Positions 35,195-43,286 of a stretch of DNA of 64,000 nucleotides are shown one piece after another. The position numbers and the translations under genes were made by a program. The notes beneath the pieces were generated by a model. That model searched no databases. It had not been told where the DNA came from and saw only the letters and a list, made by a program, of their open reading frames with translations. Numbering within the stretch: the stretch's first letter is position 1; each line of letters starts with the position of its first letter. This DNA is from CAWIHS01 sp963836005 (GTDB lineage Bacteria; Pseudomonadota; Gammaproteobacteria; GRL18), in the NCBI GenBank assembly GCA_963836005.1, contig CAWIHS010000006.1, positions 372,001 through 436,000 of the forward strand, written 5' to 3'.

Positions 35195-36559
35195 ATGAAA
35201 AAAATTGGTGCTATTTTATCGCCTGAAGGCGGCATGGGACTGCTTTCAAAATATGAAGTGGATACTCTGCTGCATGCCAGCCAGGGACGTTTATATGCAG
35301 ACTTCAGGGCCTGCTCTCTGGCAGTATTGAATACCGGCAGCCATGAAGATAGTGTCAAGGCGGTCATGGAGCAGCATCTTGATTTTGATATCAAGGTGAT
35401 TCAGAAAACACGCGGGATAAAGCTGGAAATAAGCAATGCCCCGGCTGAGGCTTTTGTCGACGGTGAAATGATCACTGGTATCAGGGAGCATTTATTTTCG
35501 GTGCTGCGGGATATTGTTTTTGTCGGCGATCAGCTTGAAAACCGCAGTCAGTTTGATTTTAGTAAATCTATCGACATCACTAACGCTATTTTTCATATCC
35601 TCAGGAATGCTGATGTGCTGATCCCGTCGGTGCATCCGAATATGGTGGTCTGCTGGGGAGGTCATTCGATTCATCGTGAGGAATATGATTACACCAAGGA
35701 AGTTGGCTACGAGTTAGGTTTACGTAAGCTGAATATCTGTACCGGCTGCGGGCCGGGCGCAATGAAAGGTCCCATGAAAGGTGCCAATATTGCCCATTCC
35801 AAACAGCGGATCAGCCCTGGCCGCTATCTGGGAATTTCAGAGCCGGGTATCATTGCCGCTGAGTCACCCAATCCTATCGTCAATCAACTGGTGATTATGC
35901 CCGATATTGAAAAACGTCTGGAAGCCTTTGTCAGAGTAGGTCATGGTGTGGTGGTTTTCCCCGGTGGTGTCGGTACTGCAGAAGAGATCCTCTATCTGCT
36001 GGGTATTTTGCTACATCCTGATAATAAGGAGTTACCTTTTCCGTTGATCCTGACCGGCCCCAAATCCAGCGAAGACTATTTCAAACAAATCCACCGATTT
36101 ATTGAAGACACGCTGGGTTATGAGGCACAGCAAAAATATAAAATTATTATCAACGATCCGGCGCTGGTAGCCAGAGAAATGAAAGCCATGATCCAGGAGG
36201 TAAAAAATTATCGCAGAGCGACCAGTGATGCCTTTCACTATAACTGGCTGATGAAAATTGATCCTTTGTTTCAACAAACCTTTGTACCCACGCATGAAAA
36301 TATGAGCTTGCTGAAAATAGATAAAAATCTGCAAAAACATGAACTGGCTGCCAATTTACGGCGTGTATTTTCAGGCATAGTGGCCGGCAATGTTAAAGAA
36401 GCAGGTATCCGGGCGATTGAACAGCATGGAAAATTCAGGATCCATGGTGATGGATCCATTATGCAAGCGCTGGATAATTTGTTAAATGCTTTTGTTGCGC
36501 AGCAGCGGATGAAATTACCGGGCAGTGAATACATTCCCTGTTATGAAATTGTAAAATAA
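35195..36559 (+). CDS. ppnN: Purine/pyrimidine nucleotide 5'-monophosphate nucleosidase (PpnN/YgdH)
   Basis: 454 residues, the length of E. coli PpnN, with recognisable blocks throughout (LSPEGGMGLLSKYEVDTLL; VVCWGGHSIHREEYDYTKEV; NICTGCGPGAMKGPMKGANI). The catalytic LOG-family motif is VVFPGGVGTAEEILYLLGIL. It cleaves nucleoside monophosphates (GMP, IMP, UMP and others) to base and ribose 5-phosphate; the E. coli enzyme is stimulated by (p)ppGpp. The N- and C-terminal accessory domains that distinguish PpnN from short LOG proteins are present. It is a single gene, followed convergently by the ydcH-like gene. Confidence 0.95.
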   Translation: MKKIGAILSPEGGMGLLSKYEVDTLLHASQGRLYADFRACSLAVLNTGSHEDSVKAVMEQHLDFDIKVIQKTRGIKLEISNAPAEAFVDGEMITGIREHLFSVLRDIVFVGDQLENRSQFDFSKSIDITNAIFHILRNADVLIPSVHPNMVVCWGGHSIHREEYDYTKEVGYELGLRKLNICTGCGPGAMKGPMKGANIAHSKQRISPGRYLGISEPGIIAAESPNPIVNQLVIMPDIEKRLEAFVRVGHGVVVFPGGVGTAEEILYLLGILLHPDNKELPFPLILTGPKSSEDYFKQIHRFIEDTLGYEAQQKYKIIINDPALVAREMKAMIQEVKNYRRATSDAFHYNWLMKIDPLFQQTFVPTHENMSLLKIDKNLQKHELAANLRRVFSGIVAGNVKEAGIRAIEQHGKFRIHGDGSIMQALDNLLNAFVAQQRMKLPGSEYIPCYEIVK

Positions 36560-36574
36560 CAACCACTGTCTGAT

Positions 36575-36778
36575 TCAGGCCAGAATATCCGGGATCAGCA
36601 GGTTTTCCAGTTTGGCAATCTCATCCTTGAGAACGAGCTTACGCTTTTTAAGACGGGATAGCTGCATCTGGGTGTGGATGGTTTTAGGCATGTGATGCAC
36701 AGCATCGTCCAGATCACGGTGTTCCAGCATCAGTTCTTGCAGTTTGAGCTTTATTCTTTGTCTTTCTTCTTCAGTCAT
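36575..36778 (-). CDS. YdcH/DUF465 family small protein
   Basis: A 67-residue, highly charged helical protein with the DUF465 pattern: LMLEHRDLDDAVHHM at the N-terminal helix and QLSRLKKRKLVLKDEIAKLE in the C-terminal coiled coil. It lies convergent to ppnN, 16 bases from its stop. The family is widespread in proteobacteria and its function is not established; a structural role as a dimeric coiled coil is likely. The start ATG at 36778 fits family length. Confidence 0.88.
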   Translation of the reverse strand: MTEEERQRIKLKLQELMLEHRDLDDAVHHMPKTIHTQMQLSRLKKRKLVLKDEIAKLENLLIPDILA

Positions 36779-36977
36779 AATCCGGACTATTATTTACAGA
36801 TACTCGATGATGGGCCCTGCATCTTTACACTTAAGAACCAACCTGTAAATGAATATTATAAACTAAAATCCACGCGATGAATAAACAACTATAACAGTAT
36901 TTCAGGCTGTTGTAATGGCCTGGGTTACTTCCTGTCTGTTATAATCTTGACTCCTTTTCTTTTCATATAGACAGAGC

Positions 36978-38867
36978 ATGTTGCAGTTTTCCAATCTTTC
37001 CCTGCGCCGTGGTGTGCAGTTATTGCTTGAAAATGCCAGTTTTACGATTCATCCCGGGCAAAGAGTTGGGGTCACTGGTGCCAACGGCTGCGGCAAATCC
37101 AGTCTTTTTGCCTTGATTACCGGTCAGGTACAGGTTGATAGCGGGGATTTTTCTATCCCGTCTGCCTGGGTCATTGCATATGTGGCCCAGGAAATGCCGG
37201 CCAGCGAACGCAAGGCCATTGACTATGTCATGGATGGTGATGTCCAGTTGCGTTCGATCCAGCAGCAGATTGAGCAGGCCCAGACATCGAACCAGGGAGA
37301 ACTGTTAGGAAAACGCTATGCCGCCCTGGAAGAAATAGACGGTTATAGCGCCCCAAGCCGTGCCGCGCAATTACTCTCCGGGTTGGGATTTTCCCAGTCC
37401 CAGATAGAAATGCCAGTGAAAAACTTTTCCGGGGGCTGGCGTATGCGTTTAAACCTGGCTCAGGCGCTGATGTGCCGTTCCGATCTGCTATTACTCGATG
37501 AACCGACCAACCATCTGGATCTGGATGCGGTCATCTGGCTGGAAGACTGGTTAAAAAAATATCCGGGCACCCTGTTGCTGATTTCCCATGACCGGGATTT
37601 TCTTGACAGTGTGATGACGCATATCATCCATATTGAACACCAGGTCTTAACGCTTTACAGTGGTAATTATTCCCAGTTTGAAAAAATCCGTGCCGAACAA
37701 CTGGCGCAACAGCAAACGATGTATCAACGTCAGCAGCGGGAAATCAAACATATCCAGAGCTTTATAACACGTTTCAAGGCCAAAGCCACCAAGGCCAGGC
37801 AGGCCCAGTCACGCGTTAAAACACTGGAAAAAATGCAGCTGATCAGCCAGGCGCATATCGATACGCCTTTTCATTTTGAATTTCATGCACCCGGAAAAAT
37901 CCCTAATCCCTTGATTGCACTGGATGATGTCAGACTGGGTTATGACGACATCAGCATCCTCAGGCACATTCACTTTAACCTGCAGCCGGGATCACGCATT
38001 GGCCTGCTGGGGCACAATGGCGCCGGGAAATCCACTTTTATCAAACTGCTGGCGGGCGAATTAAAACCTCAGGCGGGTAAGGCAGAAACTGCTGCTGAAC
38101 TGAAAATTGGCTATTTTGCTCAACACCAGCTGGAACAACTACATCTCGAAGATACACCACTGGAACATTTTCAGCGCCTGGACAAGCGGGCCAGTGAACA
38201 GGGTTTGCGTGATCATCTGGGCGGTTTTGGTTTCAGCGGAGATAAGGTGGAATCACGGATTGCGCCATTTTCAGGCGGAGAAAAAGCCCGCCTCGTGTTC
38301 GCCACCCTGGTGTATCAAAAACCAAATTTGCTGTTGCTGGATGAACCCACCAACCATCTCGATTTAAATATGCGCCATGCCATCAGCATGGCCTTACAGG
38401 AATTTGAAGGCGCCATGGTGATTGTCTCTCATGACCGCCATCTGCTTAGAAGTGTGACGGATGAGTTTTATCTGGTTGCAGATGCCAGGGTTGACTACTT
38501 TAAAGGTGATCTGGAAGACTACCGTCAATGGACGCTTGAACAGCGCAGGGAAAATGACCACCCGCCAGCGGCTGGTAATGATGCCCGGTCTGTCAGCAAA
38601 AAAGATCAAAAACGTCTGGATGCAGAAAAACGCAACCAGCTCAGACCGTTAAAAAACAAACTCTCCAGTCTGGAAAAAGAACTGGAGCAGTTGAGCGCAA
38701 AACAGCAGCAGCTGGAAACAGCGCTGGCCGAGCCGGAACTCTATGCCGCTGCTGCCAAAGAACGCTTAAAGGAACTGTTAAGGCAGCAATCGAAGAATCA
38801 ACAGTTACTGCAGGCCGTAGAAGAACAATGGCTGCGGCTGAGTGAAGAACTGGAAGCGTCTAGTTAG
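36978..38867 (+). CDS. yheS: ABC-F family ATPase, YheS-like
   Basis: 629 residues with two ABC domains. Walker A is GANGCGKSS and GHNGAGKST, the signatures FSGGWRMRLNLAQAL and FSGGEKARLVFATLV, and Walker B LLLDEPTNHLDLDAV and LLLDEPTNHLDLNMR. Between them lies the ABC-F linker (EKIRAEQLAQQQTMYQRQQR...FKAKATKARQAQSR) that reaches the ribosomal P-site tRNA in this family. A charged coiled-coil tail of ~90 residues (KLSSLEKELEQLSAKQQQLE) closes the protein, as in YheS. There are no membrane segments: it acts on ribosomes, probably easing stalled translation. Length and sequence agree with YheS rather than Uup or EttA. Confidence 0.93.
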   Translation: MLQFSNLSLRRGVQLLLENASFTIHPGQRVGVTGANGCGKSSLFALITGQVQVDSGDFSIPSAWVIAYVAQEMPASERKAIDYVMDGDVQLRSIQQQIEQAQTSNQGELLGKRYAALEEIDGYSAPSRAAQLLSGLGFSQSQIEMPVKNFSGGWRMRLNLAQALMCRSDLLLLDEPTNHLDLDAVIWLEDWLKKYPGTLLLISHDRDFLDSVMTHIIHIEHQVLTLYSGNYSQFEKIRAEQLAQQQTMYQRQQREIKHIQSFITRFKAKATKARQAQSRVKTLEKMQLISQAHIDTPFHFEFHAPGKIPNPLIALDDVRLGYDDISILRHIHFNLQPGSRIGLLGHNGAGKSTFIKLLAGELKPQAGKAETAAELKIGYFAQHQLEQLHLEDTPLEHFQRLDKRASEQGLRDHLGGFGFSGDKVESRIAPFSGGEKARLVFATLVYQKPNLLLLDEPTNHLDLNMRHAISMALQEFEGAMVIVSHDRHLLRSVTDEFYLVADARVDYFKGDLEDYRQWTLEQRRENDHPPAAGNDARSVSKKDQKRLDAEKRNQLRPLKNKLSSLEKELEQLSAKQQQLETALAEPELYAAAAKERLKELLRQQSKNQQLLQAVEEQWLRLSEELEASS

Positions 38868-38873
38868 TGTCCA

Positions 38874-39009
38874 TGCAGTTTAAATGCCTTCCCCCTATCA
38901 GGGGGAAGGCCAGGATGGGGGTAGGGTGTATCATCAAGCACTTAACCCCCACCCTAACCCTCCCCCTGAGAGAGGGAGGGGATCTTGCACGGATTTATTG
39001 AGTGATTAA
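38874..39009. mobile_element. Degenerate family A miniature element, reversed (copy 4)
   Basis: The reverse complement begins TAATCACTCAATAAATCCG and continues with the same interior as the 17134 copy (GGGGGTTAAGTGCTTGATGA). The far end is degraded (AAACTGCATGGACAC). No flanking duplication was found. Confidence 0.7.
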
Positions 39010-39063
39010 TACTTTAAGTAACGTCCTGATGATCAGCGATCATATCCCTGGTCCAGCCGGGTT

Positions 39064-40602
39064 TTAGAGCTGGCTCTCTATGGGTATCCAGCGGTAAAAG
39101 AAATCCGCAATTCGCTGCCCGACACTGCGTGCAGGCTGCCTGCTTAATGTTTCTGTTGCAGACTTCCATTTCAGGGTCTGGGTCTCATTATCCAGATAGA
39201 CCTGCCAGGCATTTTCCGGCAGCATCAGCATATCAAACTTTTCGCCGAGCTCTTCAGCCAGTTCGGGTGACTCTATATACAGGCCGTTTTCAGTATTGAT
39301 TTCAATAGCCCGCGGGTCCAGGTTGAGTGAGCCGATAAAACAGCGTTGTCGATCACCCACCAGGGCTTTCACATGCAGGGCAATAAAATCAGCCTCAACC
39401 GGGGGGACACTGGCCTGCTGCACTACAGCGGGAGAGGGAATAGCCCGAAATTCATACAGTTCTGCACCGCTATCGAGTATCCGCCGGCGATACTTTTTAT
39501 AATGACTGTGGGCAATGGTATGATTATTCGCAGCCAGAGAAGCCGTGAGCACCTTGATTTGCACACCTTCCTGATGCAATGATGCCATATCTTCCAGCAG
39601 ACCTTTTACCGGTATAAAGTAGGGCGATATCAGCATCACTTCTGTATGTGAAGGCTTAGTCAGGGTATTGAGCATATCCACCAGTTTGAGCTGTTCACCA
39701 TGGACTTCGACAGGGTCATCCTGAAGAAAGTGACCTTCCCCGGTTTTTAAATGCCGGGTCAACTGCTCCATTTCTGCAGACCAGTCTCTGGGAACAAGCG
39801 GGTAACTGGCCAGTAAAGCTTCGTTTGCTCGCAAAAAAGAGTTAAGCTCCTGCCGCAATTGAGGCAGCAGATCATCACTCACCTTATCCGACAGCAGCTG
39901 ACCGGGATAAGCCAGTTCGGCATTCCAGTATTCATCATAGGCCGTGGATATTTCCTCGACAACCGGGCCAATGGTTAAAACATCCAGATCACGGAAATTG
40001 TATTTTTTGCTCAGGCCAAAATAAGGATTGCCGATATTACGTCCGCCGACGATCGCGATGCGATTGTCAACAATATACAACTTGTTATGCATGCGCCGGT
40101 TCAGTTCCTGGAAGTTGGCCAGAAATTCCAGTGCACCTCCGACTTTATGACGTGCAAAACCGGGGTTGAAAAGCCTGATTTCAAAGTTGGGATGATGACT
40201 GATGGCCGCTATATTTTTGTCGTTAGCCACCAGCCATAAATCATCCACCAGTAAGCGCACTCTCACCCCCCGATCCGCGGCACGCAGCAGACGATCAAAT
40301 AACAAAGTAGAAGACTCATCGCCCTGCCAGATAAAATACTGCGCGTCAATGGAAGTCGTGGCATGATCGGCCAGGGCCAGGCGCCAGTTCAGCGCATCGT
40401 CATTGCGTGACAGGAGCAAAAAAGCGGATTCATTGGCCTGCATGTTTTGCATGACGCGTTGAGAAATCTCTGCCAGCTTTCCGCTGGCGGCCGGCGGGAT
40501 ACGATATTCCGGGGTGTGCGGCGGCGCAGGAGGCAGCAGGGTACATCCGGTGAAACTGAGTAAAATGCTTAAGCATAGTAGTAAGCTGATTGTTCTATTC
40601 AA
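39064..40602 (-). CDS. clsC: Phospholipase D-type lipoprotein, ClsC-like cardiolipin synthase
   Basis: 512 residues with TTG start. An N-terminal lipobox (LLSFTGC) anchors it, unlike the unlipidated E. coli ClsC. Two HKD motifs are complete: MHNKLYIVDNRIAIVGGRNI and LHVKALVGDRQRCFIGSLNL, the paired catalytic His/Lys/Asp sites of the phospholipase D fold. Other ClsC blocks are SIDAQYFIWQGDESS and RVRLLVDDL. ClsC makes cardiolipin from phosphatidylglycerol and phosphatidylethanolamine with a partner (YmdB) in E. coli; no partner gene is adjacent here. It is transcribed toward yheS. The family call is secure, the exact substrate less so. Confidence 0.85.
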   Translation of the reverse strand: MNRTISLLLCLSILLSFTGCTLLPPAPPHTPEYRIPPAASGKLAEISQRVMQNMQANESAFLLLSRNDDALNWRLALADHATTSIDAQYFIWQGDESSTLLFDRLLRAADRGVRVRLLVDDLWLVANDKNIAAISHHPNFEIRLFNPGFARHKVGGALEFLANFQELNRRMHNKLYIVDNRIAIVGGRNIGNPYFGLSKKYNFRDLDVLTIGPVVEEISTAYDEYWNAELAYPGQLLSDKVSDDLLPQLRQELNSFLRANEALLASYPLVPRDWSAEMEQLTRHLKTGEGHFLQDDPVEVHGEQLKLVDMLNTLTKPSHTEVMLISPYFIPVKGLLEDMASLHQEGVQIKVLTASLAANNHTIAHSHYKKYRRRILDSGAELYEFRAIPSPAVVQQASVPPVEADFIALHVKALVGDRQRCFIGSLNLDPRAIEINTENGLYIESPELAEELGEKFDMLMLPENAWQVYLDNETQTLKWKSATETLSRQPARSVGQRIADFFYRWIPIESQL

Positions 40603-40724
40603 GAATTAAAACCTCATTATACGGGGTAATTTTACTAATTATCAGCCGGTTCATCACTGAAGACCTCTCTATCGGCGCCTGCGGCAGAAAATATAACATT
40701 TTCTTGATTGCTGTACGTTAATCA

Positions 40725-40744
40725 GTTAGGCTATATAACCTAAC
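40725..40744. promoter_or_regulatory. Inverted repeat upstream of the S24 peptidase gene
   Basis: GTTAGG-CTATATAA-CCTAAC, a perfect 6-bp palindrome whose centre looks like a -10 element, about 35-50 bases before the start codon. It could be an operator for autoregulation or for another repressor. It is not a LexA box (no CTG-N10-CAG). Confidence 0.5.
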
Positions 40745-40777
40745 AGCATAAAACAATAATAATACAAGGAGTTATAC

Positions 40778-41245
40778 ATGTCAGCAGAAGTGAGTTACCT
40801 GATCCCCAAACATAACCGCAAAGTCTGGACGCCAGAACTGGAGCTCATGCACAATGAACATGCTCAACTGGTAGAAATACCTCTGCTGGGCTTTATTACT
40901 GCCGGTCAACCCATAGAAAGGGTCGAGCAGCAGGAAAAAGTAGCCATCCCCGATAGCATGGTGTCGCATAACACCTATGCGCTGAAGGTGCGCGGGCACT
41001 CGATGATTGACGATAATATTCAGGATGGCGACATTGTGATCATTGAAAAAACCGAAACGGCCAGTAATGGCCAGTCGGTCGTGTGTCTGATCAACGGCGA
41101 ACAGGTGACCCTGAAAAAATTCTATATCGAGAAAAATGGCATCCGCCTGCAGCCCGCCAATAGCGAAATGGAACCTATTTATCTGAAAAATGAAGAAGTG
41201 CAGATATTAGGCGTGGTTTCAGGAGTGGTGAGAAGTTTTAGCTAA
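40778..41245 (+). CDS. S24 (LexA/UmuD-type) peptidase without DNA-binding domain
   Basis: 155 residues. Self-cleavage elements of LexA-type proteins are all visible: an Ala-Gly scissile site (GFITAGQP), the catalytic serine (VRGHSMIDDNIQDGDIVIIE) and lysine (GEQVTLKKFY). The ~30 residues before the cleavage region are too short for a helix-turn-helix and show none, so it is not a complete LexA. It is longer and less basic than UmuD at the N-terminus, and no umuC follows. An AAGGAGTTATAC stretch gives a good start. It may be an anti-repressor-like or UmuD-like factor activated by RecA filaments. The perfect palindrome upstream suggests tight control. Confidence 0.8.
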   Translation: MSAEVSYLIPKHNRKVWTPELELMHNEHAQLVEIPLLGFITAGQPIERVEQQEKVAIPDSMVSHNTYALKVRGHSMIDDNIQDGDIVIIEKTETASNGQSVVCLINGEQVTLKKFYIEKNGIRLQPANSEMEPIYLKNEEVQILGVVSGVVRSFS

Positions 41246-41264
41246 GCGATAAATATCTCTTAGC

Positions 41265-41510
41265 TGCCCCTTCCCACTTTAAAATGGGAAGGGGCAGTAC
41301 TTATTTTTCGGTCTATTCCTTCCCCTTTCGAGGGGGAAAGTCAGAATCTTCGGTTTATTCCTTCCCCTTTGAGGGGGAAGTCGAATCTTCGATTGATCTT
41401 ATTTCAAGGGCGTAAAGTCAGAAAAAATTCATTTAGTACTTATACCTTGAGTGGAGAGTCTATTTTGATTATTCCTTCCCCCTTTAAGGGGGAAGGCCAG
41501 GATGGGGGTA
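41265..41510. repeat. Palindrome repeats before the DUF559 gene
   Basis: Several short copies (CCTTCCCA...TGGGAAGG at 41268, CCTTCCCC...GGGGGAAAG near 41321, another near 41360, and a full one at 41473-41509). The last ends GGATGGGGGTAAGA directly before the DUF559 start codon and supplies its purine-rich ribosome-binding site. Confidence 0.85.
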
Positions 41511-41513
41511 AGA

Positions 41514-41876
41514 ATGAAACGTATTTCACCCGGAAAAACTCACAATTCTCGCGAATTACGTAAAAACATGACTCATGTCGAAAGATTAATATGGCATAAA
41601 ATTAGAGCTCGCCAATTACAGGGCGTTCGTTTTCGGCGTCAGTATCCGATAGGCCGTTACATTGTCGATTTTATTTGCCTGGAGCAACACTTGATTATCG
41701 AATTAGATGGCGGTCAACATGCTGAACAACAGAACTATGATACTGATAGGGATATATGGCTTACCCGGCAGGGCTTTAAAGTGCTGCGTTTCTGGAATAA
41801 CGAAGTCCTGGAAAATATGGATGGGATCGTGCAGATAATTTCAAAGTATTTACCCCCATCCCAGCCTTCCCCCTAA
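41514..41876 (+). CDS. DUF559 endonuclease-fold protein embedded in palindrome repeats
   Basis: 120 residues with the DUF559 (Vsr/restriction-endonuclease-like) pattern: LRKNMTHVERLIWHKIRARQ, GVRFRRQYPIGRYIVDFICL, LIIELDGGQHAEQQNYDTDR and RFWNNEVLENMDGI. The putative catalytic set is E (TxxE), D (VDF), E-x-D and Q/H. The start is the ATG at 41514, seven bases after a GGATGGGGGT repeat tail. The C-terminus (YLPPSQPSP) is read from the reversed repeat on the other side. The gene is thus exactly bracketed by inverted copies of the palindrome. Function is not proven for the family; a nicking or cutting role on DNA is likely. Confidence 0.85.
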   Translation: MKRISPGKTHNSRELRKNMTHVERLIWHKIRARQLQGVRFRRQYPIGRYIVDFICLEQHLIIELDGGQHAEQQNYDTDRDIWLTRQGFKVLRFWNNEVLENMDGIVQIISKYLPPSQPSP

Positions 41877-43137
41877 AAGGGGGAAGGAGCAGTGCTTAAA
41901 AAATTTAGTAGACAATAATAAGCAACACTATTTTCGTTTCCGCATAAAAATATCTGCTTTGCAGAAAAAAAATTCCAGCCACTCTAATAACGTCGAATAA
42001 GATGTCATTTTTACGCAGTACGTTCCTTCCCCTTTTCAGGGGGAAGGTCAGGATGGGGGTCAGAATGATGACTCATCCTGAATAGTAAACAGGAACAAAA
42101 CTAAAAGTTCACAGCAGATGATGATCAATCATCAGAACCTCAGTAAATAAGCGGTTATAACCCTACCCCCATCCCAGCCTTCCCCCTCAGAGGGGGAAGG
42201 AGCCCGTAAAATGCAGACCAGCCTTCACACTCAGAGGGGGAAGGAGCAGTGCTTAAAAAATTTAGTAGGCAATAATAAGCAACACTATTTTCGTTTCTGC
42301 ATAAAAATATCTGCTTTGCAGAAAAAATAATTCCAGCCACTCTAATAACGTCGAGTGACTCTAATCTCTATACGCTCTATTCCTTCCCCTTTTCGGGGGA
42401 AGGTCAGGATGGGGGTTAGAATGATGTCCATCCTGATATAGTCAACTGGAACAAAACTAAAAGTTCACAGCAGATGATAATCAATCATCAGAACCTCAGT
42501 AAATAAGCGGCTATAACCCTACCCCCATCCCAGCCTTCCCCCTCAGAGGGGGAAGGAGCCCGTAAAATGCAGACCAGCCTTCACACTCAGAGGGGGAAGG
42601 AGCAGTGCTTAAAAAATTTAGTAGGCAATAATAAGCAACACTATTTTCGTTTCTGCATAAAAATATCTGCTTTGCAGAAAAAATAATTCCAGCCACTCTA
42701 ATAACGTCGAATAGACTCTAATCTCTATACGCTCTATTCCTTCCCCTTTTCAGGGGGAAGGTCAGGATGGGGGTTAGAATGTTGACTCATCCTGAAGAGT
42801 AAACAGGAGCAAAACTAAAAGTTCACAGCAGATGATGATCAATCATCAGAACCTCAGTAAATAAGCGGCTATAACCCTACCCCCATCCCAGCCTTCCCCC
42901 TCAGAGGGGGAAGGAGCCCGTAAAATGCAGACCAGCCTTCACACTCAGAGGGGGAAGGAGCAGTGCTTAAAAAATTTAGTAGGCAATAATAAGCAACACT
43001 ATTTTCGCTTTTGCATAAAAATATCTGCTTTGCAGAAAAAATAATTCCAGCCACTCTAATAACGTCGAGTGACTCTAATCCCTATACGCAGTATTCCTTC
43101 CCCTTTTCAGGGGGAAGGTCAGGATGGGGGTCATAAT
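41877..43137. repeat. Tandem array B2, about 356-358-bp units
   Basis: The marker AAGCGG(C/T)TATAACCCTACC recurs near 42152, 42509 and 42867 (spacing ~357). Each unit holds a reversed palindrome, a short degenerate palindrome, a ~190-bp spacer with ATATCTGCTTTGCAG, a forward palindrome and a ~107-bp spacer. Near-identical copies show recent amplification. Three equal 61-codon reverse-strand open frames are repeat artefacts. Confidence 0.95.
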
Positions 43138-43189
43138 GTTGAGTGTCTATTTTTATATCCAGTTCATTCGTCTTTCTGACCGATTATAT

Positions 43190-43250
43190 TCGTGAAAGGT
43201 GTCGTATTGCCAAACGGTATTTTACCCTGTTAGCCATCAGTGAGACACCG
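43190..43250 (+). pseudogene. Fragment of an EEP-family gene
   Basis: TATTGCCAAACGGTATTTTA and the next ~25 bases closely match 45443-45495 inside the intact EEP gene (encoding RIAKRYFTLLAISE versus SVANRRFTLLAIRE). Only about 60 bases are alike. It sits just beyond the 3' end of the multiheme cytochrome gene, while the intact gene lies beyond its 5' end. Confidence 0.6.
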
Positions 43251-43286
43251 GTTCTTGTGTCCGGCGTCTCTTTTTACGCCCGGGAG

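Noticed and set aside
40778..41245. lexA or umuD
   Set aside because: No helix-turn-helix as in LexA, no umuC downstream, and the N-terminus does not match UmuD.
42155..43054. Three nearly identical 61-codon reverse-strand frames
   Set aside because: They are created by the tandem repeat units and contain only palindrome and spacer sequence.
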